A DNA stretch of 64,000 nucleotides, from NCBI GenBank assembly GCA_002412545.1, contig DHVG01000027.1, positions 23,482 through 87,481 on the forward strand. The letters are read 5' to 3'. A program made the position numbers and the translations under genes. This stretch comes from Elusimicrobia bacterium UBA5214. Lineage in GTDB: Bacteria; Elusimicrobiota; UBA5214. Below, piece after piece: positions 37,301-43,615 of the stretch (its first letter is position 1; each line of letters opens with the position of its first letter). The notes under the pieces are model-generated. The model had not been told where the DNA came from. It searched no databases and worked only from the letters and a program-made list of their open reading frames with translations.

Positions 37301-39556
37301 AGCATCAGCCAAACCGACCCCACCATCACTGGTTACCTTACCTTCTACATAACTGCGGTTAGGTATAAGCACAAGGTTAATTCCGGAATTGGTTTGTCCA
37401 CTGGCATCCGCCGAAAAAGTTACCTGTTGCGAAGCAGAAAGAGTATAACCGGTTTTGGAGGCAATAATTTCGTAGGTCTGCCCACCTTTAAGGTTAAGTG
37501 TATATTGTCCGTAAGTATTGGTGATATCACTGGCAACTACCGAACCAGCAGGGGTGAGTGCTTTAACTGTAACATCAGGAATATTTCGTTGATTATCGGT
37601 AACATAACCGGTGACCCGATTTGCCTGAGAAGTAAGAACTAAATCTTTTTTAACCGTTTGTCCGCCGGTTACGGTTAGCGAGAGAGGTGTTGGTGAAACA
37701 AAACCTAATTTCGTTGCCGTAAGTATCCAGATGCCATCAGCAACCGTGAAAGAAAAATTACCGGTCTGGTCAGTAAGGATTGACCATTCAGCACTCTCGG
37801 ATTTTATTTTCACGGTTGCCACAAGAACCGGGAAACCATTTTCATTTTTAACCGTCCCGGTGATAATATTTTTGTTCCTAGTTGCAGTTAAAGTAATATT
37901 TTTTGTCTCATTTGAACCAACCGAAACCGAGGTGGTAACTACACTATAGCCAACTTTAGAAACCGAAATATTCCAGGAGGTGTTATCCCAGACCGAGAAT
38001 TTGAATCCACCACTGCTATCCGTATCCGCACTTTTTTCCGTATAAGGTGCTTCACGCTGGACTGCTTTTACTTTAGCACCGGAAATTCCACTTTTACTCT
38101 CACTATCAATTACTTTGCCGACAATAAAAGATGGACTTTTTGGGAGATATATTTTTGCTAATGCTGATGTGTCTTTAGTATGAGTAGAACTAACCATCGC
38201 GGTTGCACTTGCACTTTCAAAACCAGTTTTAGTAATGGTAATTTTATAAGTTCCCGGTCTCAGTTCAATATCACCCAGTGTTCCGCTATCACCAGTAAAT
38301 AAAGGATAAGGATTAGTGCTCCCGTCATTAGTTGCTTCAAGTTTAACATCGGCTTTGGCTACCGGTTGACTACTTTTAGTCACTTCATCGTAATATTTTG
38401 CTTCTATGTCTAAGTAACCTAATGCTTTCTTGTATTTAAAGGCAAAAGTTTGGCTCTGCACACTTAGACCTTTAGCATCTTCCGCGGTAACATACCAGTC
38501 ATAGATTGATTCGGTGAAGACCGATTTTGCATCTACATCAAAATAAGTATTAGAAGTAGAAGCATCCCAGGCAAGAATTGATAAACTTAATCCGCCGGTA
38601 TCACTTTCTTTCTTCATATAAACATACAAGTGGTAATTGGCAATGCGGTCATGCTCAGGAGCAGTACTTACTGACCATTCAAAAGTAATGGACTCGTCAG
38701 TAATTTCTTGGTAAGGGCTGGTTGCTTGGGGAAGACCTGGTTTGAGAGGAACCGGAATTGGGATATTTGGTTTTTGTGCATAACTGAATGACCAAATTGT
38801 TGGAATCACACTGCCGATAAATGCCGGGTTGTTCGCATAACAATTGGTAACCAGCCAGTTGTAAGTAGTTCCGCCTAAGAGTGGCTGATAAACCTCAGTA
38901 AAAGTTCCCGAAGGGTCAGGTGTGCCATAGACAAAACTATTCTCCGGAGTGATTGCCTGCCAGACCGGACGAATTGGTGCACCATCCGGGGTAGTAACTT
39001 TCCATTCTTCTTCACCTTTTTCATTTTTTTCTTTCTTAATCGTAATTGGTCGGTCAAAGACCATTATTATATAGTAAGGCACACCACTGACCTTGTTCCA
39101 TTTGAAAGTAGGTCGCGGGCTATCAACCCGGGCAGCATTTTTTGGTTCGGTAAGTGTCGGTGCATAAATTGATTCCACATAAAGAACAAATTCGTCAGAA
39201 TAGTTACTATTACTATCTTTTTCAAAAATTCGGCAGTATAAGACACCCGCACTTATACCATGTTTTGAAGGTTGATTAGTGGAATTGAAAGTCAATTTTC
39301 CTTTTGTAGTTTGGTCAATATAACCCAAGTTATAATCGGTGGGTAATGTTCCCGGGGAAAGACGATAGCGTAATTGACAATTTGCTGGTTCACTACTCCG
39401 AGTAATTGGATTGTAGATAGTGAGCCATTCAATTACTTCTTCTACTGAACCATCTGTCTTAACAAGTTTTATTGGTATTTTGGTAAGATAAATCTTCGCC
39501 AGAAGATTTGTGCTGGTAAAAATTAGAAGTAATAAAGTCAGAAATATTTTTTTCAT
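34355..39556 (-). CDS. 1733-aa Ig-repeat surface protein with C-terminal sorting domain
   Basis: A signal peptide (to about LLAKIYL) is followed by FN3-like modules (about 130-375), then a long run of carboxypeptidase-regulatory-like repeats (about 378-1405; recurring G.V....Y.L.....Y.V...K.GY). Residues about 1407-1530 form an Ig-like region and the C-terminus (from about 1629, ILQPNPFSPK to RILKPIVLVK) is a FlgD-like/type IX-sorting-like domain. It resembles the 6305-aa protein in build. Upstream lies an outer-membrane protein gene (41189) with a CRP-like box promoter, and downstream a PorV-family gene. Role: surface display or adhesion, inferred from architecture. Confidence 0.83.
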   Translation of the reverse strand: MKKIFLTLLLLIFTSTNLLAKIYLTKIPIKLVKTDGSVEEVIEWLTIYNPITRSSEPANCQLRYRLSPGTLPTDYNLGYIDQTTKGKLTFNSTNQPSKHGISAGVLYCRIFEKDSNSNYSDEFVLYVESIYAPTLTEPKNAARVDSPRPTFKWNKVSGVPYYIIMVFDRPITIKKEKNEKGEEEWKVTTPDGAPIRPVWQAITPENSFVYGTPDPSGTFTEVYQPLLGGTTYNWLVTNCYANNPAFIGSVIPTIWSFSYAQKPNIPIPVPLKPGLPQATSPYQEITDESITFEWSVSTAPEHDRIANYHLYVYMKKESDTGGLSLSILAWDASTSNTYFDVDAKSVFTESIYDWYVTAEDAKGLSVQSQTFAFKYKKALGYLDIEAKYYDEVTKSSQPVAKADVKLEATNDGSTNPYPLFTGDSGTLGDIELRPGTYKITITKTGFESASATAMVSSTHTKDTSALAKIYLPKSPSFIVGKVIDSESKSGISGAKVKAVQREAPYTEKSADTDSSGGFKFSVWDNTSWNISVSKVGYSVVTTSVSVGSNETKNITLTATRNKNIITGTVKNENGFPVLVATVKIKSESAEWSILTDQTGNFSFTVADGIWILTATKLGFVSPTPLSLTVTGGQTVKKDLVLTSQANRVTGYVTDNQRNIPDVTVKALTPAGSVVASDITNTYGQYTLNLKGGQTYEIIASKTGYTLSASQQVTFSADASGQTNSGINLVLIPNRSYVEGKVTSDGGVGLADATVTDGVSTVKTRADGTYQLSMNEGTYQIKATKEGYTSPPAQTLTIGVGVTISSVNFVLNPNASVIKGNVSSTEGAVYGATVNLSTGPSASLRLSTLTDEFGAYTFSLEAGTWYLEAKKSGFVGTGLSTATVKVAPGQTSTGNNLRIIPNIGYISGVVKDESQTPVRSVSVRVTNRSGKLVGSSTTGNDGKFTFTLEPDTYTFTVERLGYTPDPLSQNFSVLLDQKLELLKSFVMKKNNYFLSGEVFGPGSIRLKDVTIIVEGSSRTLTDINGRYKIGLDTGTYNVTVNKTGYKILTSTTVTFELSDPTGITKTRNFQMDYNYAAISGTITTNGTALSGATVSIPGKTATTDTNGNFSFPNLLPGDYRLMASKSGYLETSLPISSLSPGEIRTISLSLAQAAFSIQGMVIDTTTAIGIPASTVRIQHTEKGFEKYTVTSSTGWYYFSNLSTGPYSIEISKADYDILAGSETFILTTDISNFDFLFVPLTAKIEVEILDDEQRPVTNAAVIAESGEGYFGQGISASNGKLTISNLNPTETYTVKAKKKGYELEISTGTDISPGSSRTIVLKRILGSLSGYVKKEGLGEKEVAIKITSLGGVTFSTTTLTDGSYSLINLLPDTYLISVSKIDHYSEPLEQEIEITEDKRNVSVSTFTLVYSPVKELALVLPAKIVSQPGVVAKHNFSLLAKDADGRSIPSGKPEWSVEDVAGEIDENGIFTPKPDFFGKTLVKAKIGDKIIEKEFDLWFKVVESTNDIELQNTDRMKLRIPAGITVSSTTSEDEITVSAELPSGAKKTSVGYQVVGKGFHLQPDEFKFSDLVTVSLPIPSGIDKTLLSIGRWTDKKLKWEPISSIVSGDYLQAEISGFSEYAILLATTKGLGIENIILQPNPFSPKVKNIQFKYFLNSDSAQKVYVTIKIYNIIGDLVKTIRENYPLDIGNNTDEWNGLNNDGELCLNGRYVVEFIVEEGGKSKRILKPIVLVK

Positions 39557-39610
39557 CTTGTTTCACAGATGCAGACAGATTTAAGCAGATTCACACGGAT
39601 AACCCAGAAT

Positions 39611-39720
39611 CTCATTGCGAGGGAGTAAAACGACCGAAGCAATCCCATTATGAGATTGCCACGCTCCTTTTCCTCAGAACCTTGACAGGTTTTCGGAACA
39701 GGTCAGTCGCTCGCAATGAC
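39611..39720. repeat. Intergenic TCATTGCGAG palindromic element
   Basis: CTCATTGCGAG and CTCGCAATGAC end a composite of AAGCAATC/GATTGCC and an internal CCTTGACAGGTTTTCGG segment. On both sides lie GATTACA-type repeats (39557-39600, 39721-39750). The 208-bp gap between two surface genes consists almost entirely of repeats. Confidence 0.75.
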
Positions 39721-39764
39721 ATCCGTTTGCATCCGCTATAATCCGTTTGAATCAAAATAATTAA

Positions 39765-41189
39765 CTAAAACCGGTAACTTATTGTTGTTCTTAACAACTG
39801 TAAAGGCACAGCAAAAACAACTACGTCAGTTTGCCAATGTCTGCTTATAGGTATTCCAAAACCTAAAGAAAAAATCGGTAAAGGTATTTCTTCCGTAAGA
39901 ATTACCCCAGCGATTAAATTTGCAAAACGGGTAGAAAAATCTAACCTTACCGCACCGGTAAGGTTGAAATCATCTTTTTCATTTTCGTATTCATATTTTA
40001 GTGGTGCAAGATAATGAGTATAACCCAAACTTAATCTGAGAATTTTAGTCCTCCAGATGAAATCCAAACCTGCTGAAGAAGGAAATTCAATACTCACTGG
40101 TTCATTACTAAATTCAGTTTTCTCTTCGGTCTTGGTGGGATACGACGGGTCGAAATCTCCTTCCGGTAATAGTTCCGAATCCTCTGGTAAGAAGAGACGG
40201 AGTAAAAGTGGAGTATGAGTAATTATAGTGTTTTCACCTTCCAGTTTAATTTTTGTTGGTAGGTTATAAGTAGCATTTACTCCCAATCTTCCCGCGAAGA
40301 AATGGTAGCCGAGAGCAAAACCTAAATTCTGTCCACTACCTTTATATTTTGCGTTGAGTGACTGGGAGAGGTCGTTAATTTTTTCGGTGTTGAATTGGTG
40401 CAATTCGTTTTTATCTCCGCCATTCAATTTTGTGATAAATAACAAAGAGTCAACAAAAACCGGACCGTCTATATTGATTTCTGTTTGGTAATAATTGAAA
40501 TTTACTTCACCGGTTAAATTATTAGGTAAAAGTGCACCAACTCGTAGACGATACTGGTTAACTTGGATATTGGTAGCAAGGTTAATGGTAGGTTTTATCC
40601 GCGCTGTGACATCGGTCATTTTGGCAGGGTCGGTGCTTTGTTTTATGTGAAAAGCAGTATCTATTCCACTGGCGAGCATTTCACAATTTAAACTGAACAG
40701 TTGCCGATAAGTAGCCCCAAAAAAGAAATTACGATATGGTGTAGAAAAGGTAAGTGAAGTCAATCCGGATTTTATCCCAACGGGTAAAGTAAGTTCCGGT
40801 GCTTTCGCCGTAACTCCAGCAGCAAGATTATCTTTGAGTTTATCGGTAACCTTAGCATCTGAATCTAAATCAAAAAGGCTTAGTAATAATTTGCCGGTAT
40901 CAAATGAAGGAAGGAAATTTAATCCAGCACTGAGAGAATTACCGGCAGTGTAAAGTTCTTTTCCAGTGAATACCTCGTAGACGGATGGTTCTTTTACTTC
41001 CGAATTCAGTCCTAAAAGCCAGGGAAAATTCAAAGAAAGATTGCCGGAAAGTTTAGCTGTAGATAATTCCTGAATTTTAAATTCAGTTTCATCTTCTTCA
41101 GCAGACACGCAGATTACCACCGATGTCACGCTGAACACAAGTGAAAATATTCCGCAGATGACCGCAGATAAAATTATTTTTTTCATCAT
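39765..41189 (-). CDS. Predicted outer membrane beta-barrel protein of unknown family
   Basis: This 474-aa protein has a signal peptide whose core (VICGIFSLVFSVTSVVICVSA) is encoded by GATTACA-type repeats at 41105-41165. The mature part alternates hydrophobic residues as in a barrel and ends LLRTTISYRF with the aromatic C-terminal residue of outer-membrane proteins. I do not recognise the family; a DUF5723-like or PorV-like barrel is possible. The promoter lies so close (-10 ending at 41199) that the mRNA would start at or within about three bases of the ATG, so it may be leaderless. A second in-frame ATG follows directly. Confidence 0.65.
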   Translation of the reverse strand: MMKKIILSAVICGIFSLVFSVTSVVICVSAEEDETEFKIQELSTAKLSGNLSLNFPWLLGLNSEVKEPSVYEVFTGKELYTAGNSLSAGLNFLPSFDTGKLLLSLFDLDSDAKVTDKLKDNLAAGVTAKAPELTLPVGIKSGLTSLTFSTPYRNFFFGATYRQLFSLNCEMLASGIDTAFHIKQSTDPAKMTDVTARIKPTINLATNIQVNQYRLRVGALLPNNLTGEVNFNYYQTEINIDGPVFVDSLLFITKLNGGDKNELHQFNTEKINDLSQSLNAKYKGSGQNLGFALGYHFFAGRLGVNATYNLPTKIKLEGENTIITHTPLLLRLFLPEDSELLPEGDFDPSYPTKTEEKTEFSNEPVSIEFPSSAGLDFIWRTKILRLSLGYTHYLAPLKYEYENEKDDFNLTGAVRLDFSTRFANLIAGVILTEEIPLPIFSLGFGIPISRHWQTDVVVFAVPLQLLRTTISYRF

Positions 41190-41198
41190 TCAAAAAAT

Positions 41199-41228
41199 AT
41201 ATTACAAAAGTCGGGTAAGGTATGTCAA
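41199..41228 (-). promoter_or_regulatory. Promoter of the 474-aa barrel gene
   Basis: TTGACA (41228-41223) and TAATAT (41204-41199), 18-bp spacer. The predicted start at about 41192 is three bases before the ATG at 41189. Confidence 0.72.
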
Positions 41229-41239
41229 GAAAAATTTTA

Positions 41240-41255
41240 TGTGATTTTTATTACA
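41240..41255 (-). promoter_or_regulatory. CRP-like operator box 2
   Basis: TGTGATTTTTATTACA, identical to the boxes at 32349 and 41903, lies 11 bp upstream of the -35 element, centred near -55.5. A CCCGTA...TACGGG hairpin (41257-41281) directly precedes it, after the stop of the upstream gene. Confidence 0.7.
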
Positions 41256-41282
41256 TCCCGTAAAGATTTATAATCTACGGGA

Positions 41283-41834
41283 TTACATACCTAACCAACT
41301 GAAAAATTTTTGTAAAAAATTTTTTTTAGGTTTTTCTTCTTTCGGTTTTTCTACCGGTTGTTCACTACTAGTATTTAATAAGAGACGGCTATTCAGTCCG
41401 ACGGCAATTATTGTTCCCCCTTCCCCAGTAGTATGTGACCATAAGTAGACCTGATATTTTTTTCCTAAATATAAATAACTGTTCGGAATAGTGATATGGA
41501 TGTCGGTCTCCGCTCGTTCTTTTGGTTTAACCTGAGGGAAATAGTCCTTTTCCAATTTTACCCAGGAACTGTCCGGCAGTGCTTCGTAACCTTTTTTCAA
41601 ACTGTCCACCTGCGGGATAACTACATCAATTTTTATATCTACCGGTTCATTGCCGGTATTAGTTACCTTTAAGGTGACACCAGTAAGATTCTTTACACTG
41701 TAACTCTTACCAATTTCAAGATTACTTATCTCCAGTTCACCGAACGGTGTAGATAAACCAACCGGATAAAGTTCACAAGTTAGAACAATACATAACCCGA
41801 GTGCAAATACTGCACTTTTGCTAATTTTCATCAC
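41283..41834 (-). CDS. Exported Ig-like protein of unknown function
   Basis: This 183-aa protein has a signal peptide (to about ELYPVG). A beta-rich domain follows, reading GVTLKVTNTGNEPVDIKIDV, the style of Ig-like or DUF916/WxL-type interaction domains. The C-terminus is charged, then amphipathic (EKPKEEKPKKNFLQKFFSWLGM), which could peripherally attach to a membrane. No enzymatic motif is seen. It has its own promoter with a CRP-like box, like the neighbouring surface genes, so it probably belongs to the same regulon. Two ATG codons stand together at the start. Confidence 0.68.
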   Translation of the reverse strand: MMKISKSAVFALGLCIVLTCELYPVGLSTPFGELEISNLEIGKSYSVKNLTGVTLKVTNTGNEPVDIKIDVVIPQVDSLKKGYEALPDSSWVKLEKDYFPQVKPKERAETDIHITIPNSYLYLGKKYQVYLWSHTTGEGGTIIAVGLNSRLLLNTSSEQPVEKPKEEKPKKNFLQKFFSWLGM

Positions 41835-41861
41835 CGTAATTGTTCAGAACAAGTTTTTACT

Positions 41862-41891
41862 ATTTTATGAAAATTGGATGAATTATGTCAA
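41862..41891 (-). promoter_or_regulatory. Promoter of the 183-aa exported protein gene
   Basis: TTGACA (41891-41886) and TAAAAT (41867-41862), 18-bp spacer, start near 41855, leader about 21 nt. Confidence 0.74.
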
Positions 41892-41902
41892 CCAAAATTT
41901 TT

Positions 41903-41918
41903 TGTGATTTTTATTACA
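41903..41918 (-). promoter_or_regulatory. CRP-like operator box 3
   Basis: TGTGATTTTTATTACA again, 11 bp upstream of the -35 element, centred near -55.5. The geometry is the same as box 2. Confidence 0.7.
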
Positions 41919-41920
41919 TA

Positions 41921-42046
41921 GTCTGTTAGGTCAGTTATGTCCGTTAATTCCGTTGAGTCCGTTGCGTCTGTTATGCCTGTTAATTCCGTTATGTCGGTTT
42001 AGTCCGTTGAGTTCGTTATTTCCGTTGTGTCCGGAGATAACGGATA
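41921..42046. repeat. 9-bp tandem array, left of the four-helix-bundle gene
   Basis: Twelve consecutive 9-bp units on the plus strand (GTCTGTTAG, GTCAGTTAT, GTCCGTTAA, TTCCGTTGA, and so on; core CCGTT) run from 41921 to 42028 without a period slip. An inverted unit TAACGGAT follows at about 42038. The last codons and stop of the four-helix-bundle gene (42016-42046) are encoded by the array. Confidence 0.88.
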
Positions 42047-42384
42047 AAACCATCAATAATTTGTCGTGTCCGTTCTGCTTGGGTGAATGTCTCCTCAAAT
42101 TCTGTTTTCGTAATGTACGCTTGGTCAAGCGATACATAGAGACAATTCTGGACTTCCGAAGTTGACCTCCGAGAATAAGTTAGAAATCTAACTAATTCTG
42201 AATTTGATTGACTACTAAAACCTTCAGCGATGTTATTCATTACTGACACAGATGCAGCTGTAATTTGACCACTTAATCTAAAATCTTTAGAGAATTCTTT
42301 TTTTCTGACCAATTTGTAAACCATTTGGGTTAGGATTCTTGCTTCTTTCCAGCATTCCAAATCTTCAAATTTGTTAATTTTCAT
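42016..42384 (-). CDS. Four-helix-bundle protein (23S rRNA intervening sequence / Avd-like family)
   Basis: This 122-aa protein matches the TIGR02436/S23-type four-helix bundle: FEDLECWKEARILTQMVYKL, then QITAASVSVMNNIAEGFSS, then FLTYSRRSTSEVQNCLYVS. Relatives are encoded in 23S rRNA intervening sequences, as stand-alone genes, and as the Avd subunit of diversity-generating retroelements; no reverse transcriptase or rRNA lies nearby. The gene is boxed in by 9-bp arrays on both sides, and its last residues (about IRYLRTQRK) are read from the left array. That setting suggests it entered or spread with the repeats. Molecular function unknown. Confidence 0.85.
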   Translation of the reverse strand: MKINKFEDLECWKEARILTQMVYKLVRKKEFSKDFRLSGQITAASVSVMNNIAEGFSSQSNSELVRFLTYSRRSTSEVQNCLYVSLDQAYITKTEFEETFTQAERTRQIIDGFIRYLRTQRK

Positions 42385-42390
42385 TTTCTT

Positions 42391-42552
42391 CTGTTTAGTC
42401 CGTTTTGTCTGTTTGGTCCGTTGTGTCCGTTAATTCCGTTTAGTCCGTTCATTCCGTTGGACCGTTAACGGAAATAACGGTCTTAACGGACATAACGGTC
42501 TAAGCGGTCTAAACGGTCTTAACGGACATAACCGTCTGAACGGTCTCAACGG
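42391..42552. repeat. Mirrored 9-bp array centred on CCGTTAACGG
   Basis: Left arm: eight plus-oriented units (CTGTTTAGT, CCGTTTTGT, CTGTTTGGT, CCGTTGTGT, ...). Centre: palindrome CCGTTAACGG at 42462-42471. Right arm: nine inverted units (AAATAACGG, TCTTAACGG, ACATAACGG, ...). The right end runs into the stop codon of the 254-aa gene. The whole could fold as a long imperfect hairpin or cruciform. Confidence 0.9.
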
Positions 42553-43310
42553 ATTATAGCAAGTTTGCCGGTTTTTTTCTTACCGGTTGCCGGGTCCTTC
42601 GCCAGAAAAATATAAACACCGCTGGCAAGAGTTTCTATAGACCAAGTATGGTCTCCACTATCATTAGCGATGAATGTAGCAACTTTTTCACCAACGAGTG
42701 TATAAATTGTTATTTCCGCATTTTTTGGTAAACGGGCAAAATTTATTTTTTTCTCTCTATTTAGATAACAGGGATTAGGATAAACGAAAACATTGTCAAC
42801 ATTAGGAGAAGGAACTTTTTCTACAATTTGGAATTGTGAAAATTTCGTTACTGTAGTAGAAATTTTTTTGTTCACTTTGTCAATGTTAGAGAGTAAAAGT
42901 TGCCAAGTATTTTTCCCCTCTTCAAAACGGGCTAAGGTAAGATTTTCTTCTTTGGTAAAAATAATTGCTCTATAACTTAAAGTTACGGTTACTGGTTGGT
43001 TTAATTCTACCGTTGTGGAGAGGTTAATTTCTACACCAATACCGGTGCCTTTCAAGTTTGCTTGTTTTTCAGGTAAGGGGAGGTCAGTCCGAGGTTCAAC
43101 AGTTATGGTTACGGTTGAAATAAAAGTTCTTTCAGGAATTTCCAAAATGATTTCTCTCTCTGTACCGGTAGATATTTCTATTTTGAAGTTACCATTTGGT
43201 GGAATTTCTCTCTGAATTATATCACGAACGGTAACGAAAACAGTGACTTCGGTAGAGAAAGTTTCTTGGGCAAATATAAGAAATAAAATTGTCAGGATTA
43301 TCTTGTGCAT
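42546..43310 (-). CDS. Small exported protein, paralogue of the giant protein's C-terminus
   Basis: This 254-aa protein has a signal peptide (to about QETFSTEV). The rest aligns with the last about 250 residues of the 6305-aa protein: both have IPE/IPAGTF.STVT, a LARF/LARY block, TKFSQFQIVEKVP, a YPNP start of the sorting domain, INFARLPK.AEITIYT and the end GKLAIIR. It therefore carries the ZU5-like module and the sorting domain with no Ig repeats. The end of both genes is followed by the same 9-bp array, suggesting a shared duplication. The ribosome site GAGGA abuts the ATG, an unusually tight spacing. Confidence 0.78.
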   Translation of the reverse strand: MHKIILTILFLIFAQETFSTEVTVFVTVRDIIQREIPPNGNFKIEISTGTEREIILEIPERTFISTVTITVEPRTDLPLPEKQANLKGTGIGVEINLSTTVELNQPVTVTLSYRAIIFTKEENLTLARFEEGKNTWQLLLSNIDKVNKKISTTVTKFSQFQIVEKVPSPNVDNVFVYPNPCYLNREKKINFARLPKNAEITIYTLVGEKVATFIANDSGDHTWSIETLASGVYIFLAKDPATGKKKTGKLAIIR

Positions 43311-43615
43311 TCCTCATTTCTATGTTTTCTTTGCCATAGTAATTGGTGAGAAATCCTGATGCTCCGTCATTCTGAACTTCGGTTCAGAATCTTGTCTGCT
43401 GACGGTACAATGAGATTCCGAAATAAGCCTGTCCTGGCGACAGGCCAGGATTCGGAATGACAAATGCTGATGTAGCCGAACCTGAAACCCATTTTGTAGG
43501 TTAACCTTCAGCCCATCCGATCTTGAAATCCGTAAAAGGTTAAAAGGTCGGCTACAATGGGCTTCAGGTTGACAATGGGTTGAAGGTTCGGCTACAAGGG
43601 ACTTCAGGGTCGGCG
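43311..43615. repeat. Gene-free stretch made of two repeat families
   Basis: 43366-43461 is a GTCATTCTGAAC...GGAATGAC element containing the GC palindrome CCTGTCCTGGCGACAGG. 43471-43620 is a composite of TGTAGCCGAACCT and ACCTTCAGCCCAT units in both orientations. The last copy runs into the TAG stop of the 702-aa gene. No gene is seen. Confidence 0.72.

Noticed and set aside
41257..41281. Intrinsic terminator after the 183-aa gene
   Set aside because: The CCCGTA...TACGGG hairpin has a bulged stem and is not followed by a T run; it looks like a member of the CCCCGTTAGA repeat class.
41953..42165. Plus-strand protein-coding gene across the 9-bp array
   Set aside because: The 9-bp period keeps any frame open, but the frame has no start signals and overlaps the well-supported four-helix-bundle gene.
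42391..42552. CRISPR array
   Set aside because: Units are 9 bp with 3-4 variable bases; there are no 25-40 bp repeats or spacers and no cas genes.
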